From Lachnospiraceae bacterium (GTDB lineage: Bacteria; Bacillota; Clostridia; Lachnospirales; Lachnospiraceae), in the NCBI GenBank assembly GCA_017431345.1, contig JAFRLH010000083.1, forward strand, positions 99,453 through 163,452: a stretch of DNA of 64,000 nucleotides. The letters are read 5' to 3'. The position numbers and the translations under genes were made by a program. Shown here in pieces: positions 1 to 8,444 of the stretch (positions are counted from its first letter, which is position 1; every line of letters begins with the position of its first letter). A model generated the notes under the pieces. The model saw nothing but the letters and a program-made list of their open reading frames with translations. It made no database searches and had not been told where the DNA came from.

Positions 1-1822
1 GTCTGACCGCCGGCTGTGTCTCGCCCGTCTCCTCATCCGTGATCATGGCAGGCGTGACATTCAGATAATCCAGGAGTGACACCATGATCTTCCGCTCCAG
101 CGGAACAGCTGACTCCTTAACAGTGTATACATGCGTCTTGTCAGACTTCATCTTGGCATTGTCGACGACCACATACACCAGCAGTTCGGGGCTCTCCACG
201 GGCGTAAAGCCAATGAAGGAGAGCACATAGTTCTTGCTTCCTCTGGGGTATTTTTCGGCAGTACCGGTCTTTCCGCCGACAGAGTAGCCTCTGATCCTGG
301 CGTCCTTGCCGGTACCGGAAGTCACTACCATCTCCAGTCCCTGCTTCAGGACCTCTGCGGAAGCGCTGCTGACGGTTTCCTTTACGACGGTATTGCTGAA
401 ATCCTGCAGGATATCCCCGTCTGAATTAATGATCTGTTTTACGATATGCGGCCTGTAATAAGCGCCTCCGTTCAGGATGGAACAATAAGCCGCAGCCATC
501 TGGACCATCGTGCATGTATAGTTCTGTCCGAAGGAGTTGGTCGCCAGGTCGACCTGGCTCATATCGTCCTCCGAATACAGGATGCCGGCCGACTCTCCGG
601 GAAGGTCGACGCCTGTTGTTCTTCCGAACCCGAACAGATCCTGGTAGCTGCAGAACACGGTCTTGCCCATCTTCTTGGAAAGCTGCATCATGACATCGTT
701 GCAGGATTTACCGAGCGCCGTTACAAAATCTACTTCTCTGTGCGTGTGGGAGCAGCGGATATAACGGTCTACCACCTGCTCTCCGCCGTCACATTCATAT
801 AATGAATCGCCTTCGGCGAGGTCTTCCTCGAGGGCCGCGGCAGTGGTGATCACCTTAGCCGTCGACCCCGGTTCAAAGCTGTCGGATATGGCGAAGTTGC
901 GCCACATCCCGTTTCGCGCATCCGACTTCTCACTGTCGCTCATTGCGCTTATTTCAGCTTTTGTGTACATATGTGAAAGATCATTCGGATCGTTCAGGTC
1001 AAATACATCGTTCGATGCCAGCGCCAGGATCTCGGCATTCCGGGGATCCATGACGAGCACGGCTACATTTTCAGCCGTGTTCTCCCTCATAAAGTCCGCT
1101 ATGGCATTCTCTACGATCCGCTGGACAGAATAGTCGATCGTGGTCACGATCGTTGCGCCGTCCACAGGCTCCTTTGTCGTGCGGTCCACCGACCCGTCCG
1201 CGTTCACGTATCCGTAGCTGCGGCCGTTCGTACCGGAAAGGATGTCGTTATAATACTGTTCAAGCCCCCAGTTTCCCTTCGAACTGTCCACGCCGGAAAA
1301 GCCCATGATGGTGCAGGCCAGCGTATCATACGGATATACCCTGCGGTATTCCGGCTCGAACCACACGCCGGTGATCTTTCCGGAAGCTGTCTTATCATTG
1401 TTGTGTGATTCCTGATAAGTTTCAAATGCTTCCCGCCTGTCATCCGTCATTTCCCGCTCATAACGGACATAAGCGCTTGACGGGTTCTCGTTGATCGCGT
1501 TCTCCACGTCTTCCCTGGCGTAGCCGAAAACGGACGTCAGTGCTTCGACCGTGGCTTCTATATCATCTTCGTTTCCCTGATTGATCACAGACGGATCAAG
1601 GATCAGATTATAGACCTGCTCACTTGCCGCCAGCACCGTCTGATTTCTGTCCATAATGGTGCCGCGTTTGAACGGGATCACCGTGGAACTGTAGCCTTGC
1701 TGGGACAGCACGATCTTGCTGTAAGCCTCTCCTTTTCCCAGGACAAGATGCAGCATGACCCCTATAAGCACAAATAAAGCTAACGCCGCGATGATGTACG
1801 CGTACGCCAGCTTTTTCTTCAT
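1..1822 (-). CDS. Class B penicillin-binding protein (FtsI/SpoVD-type transpeptidase), C-terminus beyond window
   Basis: Cross-links peptidoglycan stem peptides at the septum or in the spore cortex; anchored in the membrane and acting outside. My translation from ATG 1822 opens with basic residues and one membrane span (about residues 5-25), then a dimerisation region and a transpeptidase domain. The catalytic motifs are visible: SxxK in EPGSTAK (Ser about 320), SxN in GKSCND (about 373) and KTGTA in GGKTGTAEK (about 518). A further region of about 90 residues follows before the sequence leaves the window with no stop codon. It lies 43 bp after the ftsL-like gene, last in the visible mraZ-rsmH-ftsL order, which is the usual place for ftsI or spoVD; I cannot tell which from the visible part. 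The Shine-Dalgarno is weak (AAAAGG). Confidence 0.93.
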   Translation of the reverse strand, partial: MKKKLAYAYIIAALALFVLIGVMLHLVLGKGEAYSKIVLSQQGYSSTVIPFKRGTIMDRNQTVLAASEQVYNLILDPSVINQGNEDDIEATVEALTSVFGYAREDVENAINENPSSAYVRYEREMTDDRREAFETYQESHNNDKTASGKITGVWFEPEYRRVYPYDTLACTIMGFSGVDSSKGNWGLEQYYNDILSGTNGRSYGYVNADGSVDRTTKEPVDGATIVTTIDYSVQRIVENAIADFMRENTAENVAVLVMDPRNAEILALASNDVFDLNDPNDLSHMYTKAEISAMSDSEKSDARNGMWRNFAISDSFEPGSTAKVITTAAALEEDLAEGDSLYECDGGEQVVDRYIRCSHTHREVDFVTALGKSCNDVMMQLSKKMGKTVFCSYQDLFGFGRTTGVDLPGESAGILYSEDDMSQVDLATNSFGQNYTCTMVQMAAAYCSILNGGAYYRPHIVKQIINSDGDILQDFSNTVVKETVSSASAEVLKQGLEMVVTSGTGKDARIRGYSVGGKTGTAEKYPRGSKNYVLSFIGFTPVESPELLVYVVVDNAKMKSDKTHVYTVKESAVPLERKIMVSLLDYLNVTPAMITDEETGETQPAVR

Positions 1823-1865
1823 GAAACCTTTTATCTTTTTGGTTTTTTTACTTCCCCTCTCCGGG

Positions 1866-2366
1866 TCATTCTTCCGGGATGTCTTCATATTGCCGCACGT
1901 ACTCGCTTTCTGTTCTGTTGTAACGGATAACCTGTTTCTCGGTAGGATAAACCATTCCAAGTTCCTGTGTAGCTACCCTGTATACATAGTCCAGATCCGT
2001 ATAGATACGCACACCGTCCTCGATTGCGTTGTTCGACATCCTGAGCGCATCCACCGAAGACTGGAGCGCAGCTATTTTCTTCTTTGTCTGAGCCGTATGT
2101 GAACTGACCTGAAGCATCCGGCAGCACATGACGGCCGTAACAGCCATTGCCAGGGTGAGCATCACGACATAGGGAAGGCTCATATGTCTCGCCCGCTCGC
2201 GGTTCAGCCTTACCTGATAGCTGACGCCCTGTTTTTTCTGTTCCTGCTCCTCAGGTCTTTCTTCGGGGACTACTTCTGTCCTGCGAACGGTATTGCCGTC
2301 GATATACAGAACAGTCCCGGATCTTATTTCTTCCTCCTCCGGAAATTGTCTCCTCGCTGCTGCCAT
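1866..2366 (-). CDS. ftsL: FtsL-like cell division protein
   Basis: Small bitopic protein of the divisome that, with FtsB/DivIC, bridges early and late division proteins. The 166 residues consist of a charged cytoplasmic N-terminus of about 60 residues, one hydrophobic segment (about 62-88), then an extracytoplasmic segment with spaced hydrophobics that looks like a short coiled coil (QTKKKIAALQSSVDALRMS). Sequence conservation in this family is low, so the call rests on topology, length and position between rsmH and the PBP gene. The cytoplasmic part is longer than in many FtsL proteins and very acidic (EEEE, PEERPEEQEQ). It starts 25 bp after rsmH and is probably co-transcribed with it. Confidence 0.8.
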   Translation of the reverse strand: MAAARRQFPEEEEIRSGTVLYIDGNTVRRTEVVPEERPEEQEQKKQGVSYQVRLNRERARHMSLPYVVMLTLAMAVTAVMCCRMLQVSSHTAQTKKKIAALQSSVDALRMSNNAIEDGVRIYTDLDYVYRVATQELGMVYPTEKQVIRYNRTESEYVRQYEDIPEE

Positions 2367-2391
2367 TTTTCTCCCACCTTCGCACCGGGCT

Positions 2392-3342
2392 TCAGCCCGT
2401 TCCTCGTTCGAACACTCTGAGCTTTGCGCTCCCCGCTCTCGGGTTGTTCTCTCTTTCGTTCTCCTCCGGCAGTATGGGCTTTCTGGTGATCATCCTGCCC
2501 ATGCTGACCTTTCCGCACACGCATACCGGAAAGTTCTTCGGGCAGGTGCACGGATCCTCTGCCCGTTTCATCTCTGTTTTTACGATCCGGTCTTCCAGAC
2601 TGTGGAAGGTGATCACGGACAGCCGTCCTCCCGGCGCCAGGCTCCCGATCATCCGGCCGAGAACGTCCTTCAGGACATTCAGCTCATCATTCACCTCGAT
2701 CCTTACAGCCTGGAACGTCTTCTTTGCCGGATGGCCTTCTGTTCTCAGGATCTTCATCGGAAGGGAGGCTCTGATCACTTCCACCAGTTCCCCGGTCGTT
2801 GCGACCGGTCTTTCTTCTCTTCTTTTTAAAATGTTCGCCGCGATCTGCGGAGCGAACTTTTCTTCTCCGTAATCTCTCAGCACCCTGATCAGTTCGCTTT
2901 TTGAATAGGTGTTGATCACATCTGCTGCAGTGATCCCGCCGGATCTGTCCATCCGCATATCCAGCGGCGCATCGAACCGGTAAGAGAATCCCCTTTCAGC
3001 AGTGTCCAGCTGATAGGAGGAAACGCCCAGATCCAGCAGTATGCCGGAGAGCTTCCCGACCCCGTATTCTTTCAGTACGCGGTCAAAGTCTCCGTAATTC
3101 GACTTTACAAAAGTCACTTTGTCAGCGAAAGGCTCCAGTCTTTCTGCCGCTGCGGCCAGTGCTTCCTCATCTCTGTCAAAACAGAAGAGCCTGCCTGTCC
3201 TAAGCCTTTCTGCAATTTTGTACGAATGGCCTCCGCCGCCGGTCGTTCCATCCATATAGATCCCTGCCGGATCTATCTTCAGGCTTTCGATCGTCTGTTC
3301 AAGCATGACCGGAACATGTGAAAAGTCTCCCATCAGTCCCAC
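2392..3342 (-). CDS. rsmH: 16S rRNA (cytosine-1402-N4)-methyltransferase
   Basis: Methylates N4 of C1402 in the decoding centre of 16S rRNA using S-adenosylmethionine. The protein has 316 residues, the usual length for RsmH/MraW. The N-terminus HVPVMLEQTIESL and the SAM-binding loop DGTTGGGGHS (about residues 32-41) are diagnostic. LDLGVSSYQLD and the C-terminal ITFHSLEDRIVK motif are also typical. The start overlaps the end of mraZ by 10 bases, which suggests translational coupling. A second ATG three codons downstream (MGDFSHVPV) is an equally possible start. Confidence 0.97.
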   Translation of the reverse strand: MGLMGDFSHVPVMLEQTIESLKIDPAGIYMDGTTGGGGHSYKIAERLRTGRLFCFDRDEEALAAAAERLEPFADKVTFVKSNYGDFDRVLKEYGVGKLSGILLDLGVSSYQLDTAERGFSYRFDAPLDMRMDRSGGITAADVINTYSKSELIRVLRDYGEEKFAPQIAANILKRREERPVATTGELVEVIRASLPMKILRTEGHPAKKTFQAVRIEVNDELNVLKDVLGRMIGSLAPGGRLSVITFHSLEDRIVKTEMKRAEDPCTCPKNFPVCVCGKVSMGRMITRKPILPEENERENNPRAGSAKLRVFERGTG

Positions 3343-3758
3343 AGTCCTTCCAGGATCTCGGCGATCTCGTTTGCATCGTCATATCCGCCGTCGTTCTCCC
3401 ACGTTTCGGTATTCCAGAGTTCGATCCGGTTTCCAACACCGAGGAGGGATACGTCTTTGGTAAGGCCGGCCAGATCCCTGAGTTTCCCGGGGATCAGGAT
3501 CCTTCCCTGTTTATCGGCTTCCACCTGTACCGCGCCCGCCATGAAATAACGCTGCAGCTTTCTGCTCTTTTCGGACCCGAATGAAGTATTCTTCAGCTTT
3601 TCGGCAAAGGCAGCCCAATCTTCATTTGTGTATATAAACAAACAGCCGTCCAATCCTTTTGTAAGGACGAACGTGTCACCGAGCTGTTCTCTGAACTTCG
3701 CAGGAATGATCACTCTTCCCTTGTTATCGATACTGTGCTCGTACTCACCCATGAACAT
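3333..3758 (-). CDS. mraZ: Transcriptional regulator MraZ
   Basis: DNA-binding repressor of its own division-and-cell-wall operon, built from two AbrB-like swapped-hairpin domains. I place the start at MFMGEYEHSIDNKGRV because GGGAGGTGG lies 5 bases upstream and the family begins there; an upstream ATG would add ten atypical residues. The 141-residue protein carries the two expected repeats, NKGRVIIPAKFR near the start and DKQGRILIPGKLR in the second half. It is the first gene of the cluster, and the tandem GTGG boxes about 95-120 bases upstream of the start are very likely its own operator. Confidence 0.97.
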   Translation of the reverse strand: MFMGEYEHSIDNKGRVIIPAKFREQLGDTFVLTKGLDGCLFIYTNEDWAAFAEKLKNTSFGSEKSRKLQRYFMAGAVQVEADKQGRILIPGKLRDLAGLTKDVSLLGVGNRIELWNTETWENDGGYDDANEIAEILEGLWD

Positions 3759-3829
3759 CGGAACCACCTCCCTTCCGGCCGTATTCATGAAAAGGATCGT
3801 ACGGGGCAGCGGATCTCAGAGGACAAAAA

Positions 3830-3844
3830 AGACCTTATCGGTCT
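3830..3844 (-). terminator. Small leader hairpin followed by a T-run, possible attenuator
   Basis: On the minus strand AGACC-GATAA-GGTCT is followed by six T, between the MraZ boxes and the mraZ start. The stem is only 5 bp, so a role as a leader attenuator is speculative. Confidence 0.3.
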
Positions 3845-3850
3845 GAAAAT

Positions 3851-3880
3851 CGCCACATTCTACCACTATCCACCACTTTC
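3851..3880 (-). promoter_or_regulatory. Triple MraZ box
   Basis: On the minus strand three consecutive 10-base units read AAAGTGGTGG, ATAGTGGTAG and AATGTGGCGA, so GTGG recurs exactly every 10 bases. Tandem AAAGTG[G/T]-type boxes with about one helical turn between them upstream of mraZ are the known binding sites of MraZ. A TAGAAT that could serve as the -10 lies inside the array (3856-3861), consistent with repression by promoter occlusion. No good -35 at 17 bases is visible. Confidence 0.82.
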
Positions 3881-4071
3881 CCCCCTGTGACAACTATTTT
3901 AAGGCATAGTCTTCTAAATAGCAAGCATAAATTCAACAACTTTTGGAGTTTTTTTTCGCATCCGGACAACGACCAAACAAACGTTCTGTTCATCGAACAT
4001 TTGTTCTTTATTCTGATAATTCGACAGCTTTCTGCATACCGAAAAAAAACGAACTTTATGCAAAAAAACAT

Positions 4072-4100
4072 TTGACAAATCCTTATACATGCGGTAATAT
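4072..4100 (+). promoter_or_regulatory. Sigma-70/SigA promoter of the tRNA-Gly gene
   Basis: TTGACA (4072-4077), a 17-base spacer and TAATAT (4095-4100), ending 16 bases before the tRNA. The -35 is perfect consensus. Confidence 0.9.
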
Positions 4101-4116
4101 ATGTTTTGTTCGTCAA

Positions 4117-4188
4117 GCGCGAGTGGCTCAGTGGTGGAGTATCGCCTTGCCAAGGCGAGGGTCGCGGGTTCGAATCCCGTCTCGCGCT
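4117..4188 (+). tRNA. tRNA-Gly (anticodon GCC)
   Basis: A complete cloverleaf can be drawn. The acceptor stem GCGCGAG pairs with CTCGCGC, with discriminator T. The anticodon loop CTTGCCAAG presents GCC, and the T-arm is GCGGG-TTCGAAT-CCCGT. CCA is not encoded. The gene is flanked by its own promoter and an intrinsic terminator, so it is a single-gene transcription unit. Confidence 0.97.
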
Positions 4189-4193
4189 CTGAT

Positions 4194-4221
4194 CCCGGTA
4201 CCGTATGGTACCGGGTTTTTT
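4194..4221 (+). terminator. Intrinsic terminator of tRNA-Gly
   Basis: CCCGGTACC, loop GTAT, GGTACCGGG, then six T. The 9 bp stem is perfect. Confidence 0.95.
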
Positions 4222-4253
4222 GTTTTTGCGGCAGGGCAGAGCGGAATTCCCGC

Positions 4254-4283
4254 GTGACAGGCAGGCTCCGCCGCATGTATAAT
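4254..4283 (+). promoter_or_regulatory. Promoter of the S66 peptidase gene
   Basis: GTGACA (4254-4259), 18-base spacer, TATAAT (4278-4283), about 33 bases before the ATG. Confidence 0.7.
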
Positions 4284-4315
4284 AGGAATACACCGGATCA
4301 CAAGGAGGCAGATTC

Positions 4316-5329
4316 ATGCGCATTCCATCTTCTGTAAAAGCAAACGATACGATCGGGCTCATCGCTCCGTCGTTCGGCTGCACGTTCGAACCGTACCTTT
4401 CATCCTTCAAAAATGCGCTGCGCTTTCTGGAGGGCTGCGGTTACAGGACCGTCACCGGCCCGAACTGTTTTGCCGGCTGCGGAACGGGGATCAGCAATAC
4501 GCCCGAAGCCTGTGCCGACGAATTCATGAACTTCTATACCGACAGGAACACCAGCGCCCTCCTGTCCTGCGGCGGCGGCGAGCTTATGTGTGAGATCCTC
4601 CCGCATATCAACTGGGAAAAGATCAAAGCGGCTCCGCCCAAATGGTTCATGGGCTATTCCGACAATACCAATCTCGGTTTTCTGCTTGCCACGATCTGTG
4701 ATACCGTCTCCCTTTACGGTCCGAACGCGCCGGCATTCGGCATGGAACCGGTACACGGGTCGCTGCAGGACGCACTGGCATTTCTGACAGGAAAGAAGAG
4801 TTCTTTCCGCGGATACGGTCTCTATGAAAAGGAATCTCTGAAGACGCCGGAGAATCCTCTGGCGCCCTATCACCTTACAGAGAGATCCGTAAAACGCGGA
4901 TACCCTTCCTCTGATGTCACTGCAGGCGGCATGCTGCTGGGCGGCTGCCTGGACTGCCTGTCGACTCTTGCAGGCACAAAATATGATCATGTCAGGGATT
5001 TTCTTTACAGGCACAGGGATACGGGAATCCTCTGGTTCCTGGAAGCCTGTGATCTGAATGTCTTCGGGATCCGCAGAGCGCTCTGGCAGCTGCGGGAAGC
5101 AGGCTGGTTCGATACCGCTTCCGGTTTTATCATCGGCAGGCCGCTCCTGCCTGATGAGATGTTCGGTCTGGACAGGTTCCGCGCCGTCACCGATATTCTG
5201 GGTGTACTGGACGTTCCCATCATCATGGATGCCGATCTGGGACATGTTCCTCCCGTGCTTCCGTTTGCGAACGGAATGCTCGCCGATGTCACACTGTCCG
5301 GAGACGTTTTTACACTTTCGTATCATTGA
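4316..5329 (+). CDS. S66-family peptidase (LD-carboxypeptidase / MccF-like)
   Basis: Serine peptidase of the family that holds cytoplasmic LD-carboxypeptidases (murein tetrapeptide recycling) and MccF-type enzymes that cleave microcin C-like compounds. The protein has 337 residues. The opening KANDTIGLIAPS, the segment SALLSCGGGE and the nucleophile motif FMGYSDNTN are typical of S66; the C-terminal half supplies FLEACD and the histidine in DADLGHVPP, the probable Glu and His of the Ser-Glu-His triad. There is no signal peptide, so it acts in the cytoplasm. AAGGAGG lies 8 bases before the ATG. The sequence does not separate recycling from self-immunity; there is no microcin cluster nearby, so I favour a general role. 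Confidence 0.9.
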   Translation: MRIPSSVKANDTIGLIAPSFGCTFEPYLSSFKNALRFLEGCGYRTVTGPNCFAGCGTGISNTPEACADEFMNFYTDRNTSALLSCGGGELMCEILPHINWEKIKAAPPKWFMGYSDNTNLGFLLATICDTVSLYGPNAPAFGMEPVHGSLQDALAFLTGKKSSFRGYGLYEKESLKTPENPLAPYHLTERSVKRGYPSSDVTAGGMLLGGCLDCLSTLAGTKYDHVRDFLYRHRDTGILWFLEACDLNVFGIRRALWQLREAGWFDTASGFIIGRPLLPDEMFGLDRFRAVTDILGVLDVPIIMDADLGHVPPVLPFANGMLADVTLSGDVFTLSYH

Positions 5330-5368
5330 ATCAGCCGCATGACTTTTGACGTGCTGTTTCCTTTACAC

Positions 5369-5397
5369 TTTACAATCTCCGTGCAATCTGTTATATT
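5369..5397 (+). promoter_or_regulatory. Promoter of asnA
   Basis: TTTACA (5369-5374), 17-base spacer, TATATT (5392-5397), 33 bases before the start codon. Confidence 0.8.
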
Positions 5398-5430
5398 TTG
5401 TAATCAGTTTAGAGAAAAGAGGATACAGAT

Positions 5431-6441
5431 ATGGAGCACCTTATCATCCCCGAGGGATATAAGCCCGCGCTGAATATCCACGATACGCAGGTGGCGATCA
5501 AGACAGTAAAAGACGTGTTTCAGAAGACCCTGGCGAGCCAGCTCAATCTGCGCCGCGTTTCCGCACCGCTTTTCGTGACACCGGAATCCGGTCTGAATGA
5601 CAATCTGAACGGCGTAGAGCGCCCCGTCTCCTTCGGGATCCGGGAACAGAATGAGAGAACGGCCGAAGTCGTACACTCGCTTGCCAAATGGAAAAGATTT
5701 GCGCTTTATGAATACGGTTTTGATATCGGAGAAGGCCTCTTTACCGATATGAACGCCATCCGCAGGGACGAAGAGACCGACAACATCCATTCGATCTATG
5801 TCGACCAGTGGGACTGGGAAAAGATCATAGAGAAGAACGAGCGCACCTATGAGAAGCTCCAGGATACTGTAAGGGCGGTTTACCGCGCGCTCAAGAAGAC
5901 CGAAAAATACATGGCGATCGAATACGATTATATAGAAGAGATCCTGCCCAAGCAGATCACTTTTATTACCTCCCAGGAGCTGCTTGACCGCTGGCCGGAT
6001 CTGACGCCGAAGGAAAGAGAATACAACGCCGCCCGGAAATACGGCGCGGTATTCATTTCTCAGATCGGAGGCCCTCTCTCAGACGGCAAGCCGCACGACG
6101 GACGCGCGCCGGATTACGACGACTGGAAACTCAACGGCGATATCATCGTTTATTACCCCGTTCTTGACATCGCGCTTGAGCTCTCTTCCATGGGCATCCG
6201 CGTAGACGCCCTGGCCCTGGCGCATCAGCTTGCCGCCTCCGGCTGTACGGAAAGAGTCGATCTGCCGTTCCAGCAGGCGATCATGAACGAGACGCTGCCA
6301 TACACGATCGGCGGCGGCATCGGGCAGTCCAGAATCTGCATGTTCTTCCTTCGGAAAGCGCACATCGGCGAAGTACAGGTTTCGATCTGGCCGAAAGATG
6401 TCGTAAAGACAGCCCGCGCGAACGGTGTATATATCCTGTGA
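5431..6441 (+). CDS. asnA: Aspartate--ammonia ligase
   Basis: Makes asparagine from aspartate, ammonia and ATP; a class II aminoacyl-tRNA-synthetase-like enzyme that uses ammonia rather than glutamine. At 336 residues it has the normal length. Recognisable blocks are RRVSAPLFV with GLNDNLNG near the N-terminus, SFGIREQNERTAEVVHSLAKWKR, MNAIRRDE, DQWDWEK, and the C-terminal GGGIGQSRICMFFL, which is class II motif 3. It is monocistronic, with its own promoter and a strong bidirectional terminator 40 bases downstream. Confidence 0.98.
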   Translation: MEHLIIPEGYKPALNIHDTQVAIKTVKDVFQKTLASQLNLRRVSAPLFVTPESGLNDNLNGVERPVSFGIREQNERTAEVVHSLAKWKRFALYEYGFDIGEGLFTDMNAIRRDEETDNIHSIYVDQWDWEKIIEKNERTYEKLQDTVRAVYRALKKTEKYMAIEYDYIEEILPKQITFITSQELLDRWPDLTPKEREYNAARKYGAVFISQIGGPLSDGKPHDGRAPDYDDWKLNGDIIVYYPVLDIALELSSMGIRVDALALAHQLAASGCTERVDLPFQQAIMNETLPYTIGGGIGQSRICMFFLRKAHIGEVQVSIWPKDVVKTARANGVYIL

Positions 6442-6475
6442 CCGCAGAGGATTCCTGCTGTCCTCTCAATAACGC

Positions 6476-6506
6476 AAAAAAATGCCGCCATCCGGCGGCA
6501 TTTTTT
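6476..6506. terminator. Bidirectional terminator between asnA and the lysozyme gene
   Basis: A-run (6476-6482), AATGCCGCC, loop ATCC, GGCGGCATT, T-run (to 6506). The convergent genes share it, and the stop codon of the minus-strand gene touches the T-run. Confidence 0.95.
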
Positions 6507-8371
6507 CATTTTACGATCGTTTTCATCGTCCTGCTCCAGGCTCCGGCAAGTTTTTTGCCGTTTACCATTTTATAAGCACGGATCCGGAAATAATACGTTT
6601 TCTTTCTCTTCAGCTTCTTTATGGTCGTAGAGGCCTTTTCTTTTTTCTTAGTAGTGTATGTCTTTGTGTATGACTTTTTAAAAGACCTGGAAGAGGAGAC
6701 CTGCAGATCATATCCATTGGACAGCGGATCCGCTTTCCATCTCACCTGTACCTTTTTCTTATGATGGGATTTTACCGAAACAAGTTCCGCTTCCCGCGGA
6801 TATGCCTTGTACGCAACGCTGACCGTCTTGTCTTCATACCCGGCCTTTTTTGCAGTAATCGTGATAACAGTATTTCCATATCCGACAGCGCGGACAGTCC
6901 CTTCTTCGTCAATCTCTGCGACATCCGGTACACTGCAGGAAAAGGACAGTTCGCCGTTGCTTTCGATCTTCAGGCTGACACTGTCGCCGTAAGTCACGGC
7001 AAGGTCAGTCTTCGGCACCTCCAGATAAAGAGAAGGGTCAGCTTTTACCTTCGGTTTCTTAAGGGGCGAATCATTCTTCGCCTCAAAAAGCCGGAAGAAC
7101 TGCAGTTCATTCTGCACAGTATCCGAAACCGAGACGCCTGCCTTGTTCTTCAGCGTCTCTCTGACCGTCAGACATCTGTCCGTATGGGATTTCGGAATCA
7201 GGCAGTTCAGTTTCCCGCTGCCGTTCAGGAACTGCCAGTACTGTCCGTCAGATCCCTCCCATTTGGCAAGATGCACCCTTCCATCCGTCTCCAGCGTCAG
7301 ATACCTGTTCGCGGACAGCGATCTTACGGAGTAGTATCCGTTCGGAAATTTCACGAACTGGAAATGGGTATTGTCCTTCTTTGCCTTATCCGTCATGACC
7401 AGCGTTCTGCTCCCGGAAGGAGCCGGTGCAAGAAGCAGCTTTTTATTCATCGACGGAGCGATCTCATAATTACCCGAAGCAAGCTCTCCTGTCCTCGCCA
7501 GCACGGTCACATTGCTGCTCGCAACGAGCGCACTTCCCGCTGCATTCTGCACCGTCAGTCTGAAGAGATACACACCCGGATCAAGCTGATCCGAACTGAT
7601 CATTTTCGAAAGATCGGACAGGTCGCAGCTGCTGCCGGAAAGATCGACACTCTTCACAAGGACTGCATTTTCATCGATATGGTAAAACCCGGCCGTCACT
7701 TTACGGATCTCGCTCGGCGAAGAGACGGTGCCTTCAAAAGCCACCCGTGTCCCGGCTGCAGTCACGGCAGGGATCGACAGACTGTTCACATGGGCGGGCG
7801 TTACCGTATCTTCTTCGATATCATCATAACTGACGGTACCCTGTCCGTACTTTTTCCAGTACCGTGTCTGTGCAAGTTCTCCCCTTGTCACCGAGCTGGT
7901 CAGGTATTTCGCCGGCCGCTCAAAATGATAACACCAATAGTAGCCTGCCTGATAGGCGCCGTATGGATCATTGGAAACGTTCTTCAGGAATTTCAGCACG
8001 CCCGGATAACTGTGTTTCAGTTCATATTTGAGATATTTCAGCTGTCCCTTCACGGATCTGTAATCCGTCTTATGCTTTCTGCAGTATTTCTTAAGCGCGG
8101 TAAATCTGGATTTATGCCATTGACAGATCCCGTAGCTCGTGCCTCCGTCCCCTGTCGATCTCGGGTTAAAGTTCGATTCCTTCTCTATATTGGCCAAAAC
8201 GCCGCATGCTGCCGCCGGAGGCAGTTTCATTGTCTCCGTCAGATATTTGAATATGATCTTCTGATTTGTTTTGCTGGCCGCCTCCGCTGTCAGCGACGGG
8301 GCGGGGGAAAGAAGCCCTGCCGCCAGGCTGACGATCAGAAGGAAGCCCAGAAACTTTTTCCTGACAGTCAT
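6506..8371 (-). CDS. Secreted modular lysozyme: phage-tail-lysozyme domain, ricin-type lectin, Ig-like and Fn3 domains
   Basis: Probable extracellular peptidoglycan hydrolase. The 621 residues begin with a signal peptide (charged start, hydrophobic core, cleavage near AEAAS, about residue 33). Residues 35-175 resemble the phage tail lysozyme family: GVLANIEKESNFNPRS, GTSYGICQWH and KSRFTALKKYC, with the catalytic Glu expected in EKES. After an Ig-like linker, residues about 300-450 look like a ricin-type trefoil (NGYYSVRSLSANRYLTLE, YWQFLN). A BIG2-like domain (about 465-535) and a lysine-rich Fn3 domain complete it. There is no membrane anchor or LPXTG; the basic C-terminus may bind wall polymers. 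A good RBS (GGAG) precedes the ATG. Despite the phage name, no other phage gene is near. Confidence 0.85.
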   Translation of the reverse strand: MTVRKKFLGFLLIVSLAAGLLSPAPSLTAEAASKTNQKIIFKYLTETMKLPPAAACGVLANIEKESNFNPRSTGDGGTSYGICQWHKSRFTALKKYCRKHKTDYRSVKGQLKYLKYELKHSYPGVLKFLKNVSNDPYGAYQAGYYWCYHFERPAKYLTSSVTRGELAQTRYWKKYGQGTVSYDDIEEDTVTPAHVNSLSIPAVTAAGTRVAFEGTVSSPSEIRKVTAGFYHIDENAVLVKSVDLSGSSCDLSDLSKMISSDQLDPGVYLFRLTVQNAAGSALVASSNVTVLARTGELASGNYEIAPSMNKKLLLAPAPSGSRTLVMTDKAKKDNTHFQFVKFPNGYYSVRSLSANRYLTLETDGRVHLAKWEGSDGQYWQFLNGSGKLNCLIPKSHTDRCLTVRETLKNKAGVSVSDTVQNELQFFRLFEAKNDSPLKKPKVKADPSLYLEVPKTDLAVTYGDSVSLKIESNGELSFSCSVPDVAEIDEEGTVRAVGYGNTVITITAKKAGYEDKTVSVAYKAYPREAELVSVKSHHKKKVQVRWKADPLSNGYDLQVSSSRSFKKSYTKTYTTKKKEKASTTIKKLKRKKTYYFRIRAYKMVNGKKLAGAWSRTMKTIVK

Positions 8372-8413
8372 ACAGGATATCTCCGTTCAGGTGTTCATTG
8401 ATATTGAATTTTT

Positions 8414-8442
8414 ATTATACACCTTTTTCTGTGTTCTGTACA
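8414..8442 (-). promoter_or_regulatory. Promoter of the lysozyme gene
   Basis: On the minus strand TGTACA, 17 bases, TATAAT (-10 at 8414-8419), about 42 bases upstream of the start. It begins only 3 bases beyond the end of the yitT-like gene. Confidence 0.75.
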
Positions 8443-8444
8443 GA

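Noticed and set aside
6506-8371. Prophage remnant because of the phage-lysozyme domain
   Set aside because: A signal peptide and lectin/Ig/Fn3 domains show a secreted cellular enzyme, and no other phage gene is near.
6761-8401. Long open frame of 546 codons on the plus strand
   Set aside because: Antisense to the lysozyme gene; composition is Arg/Cys/His-rich and unlike a real protein.
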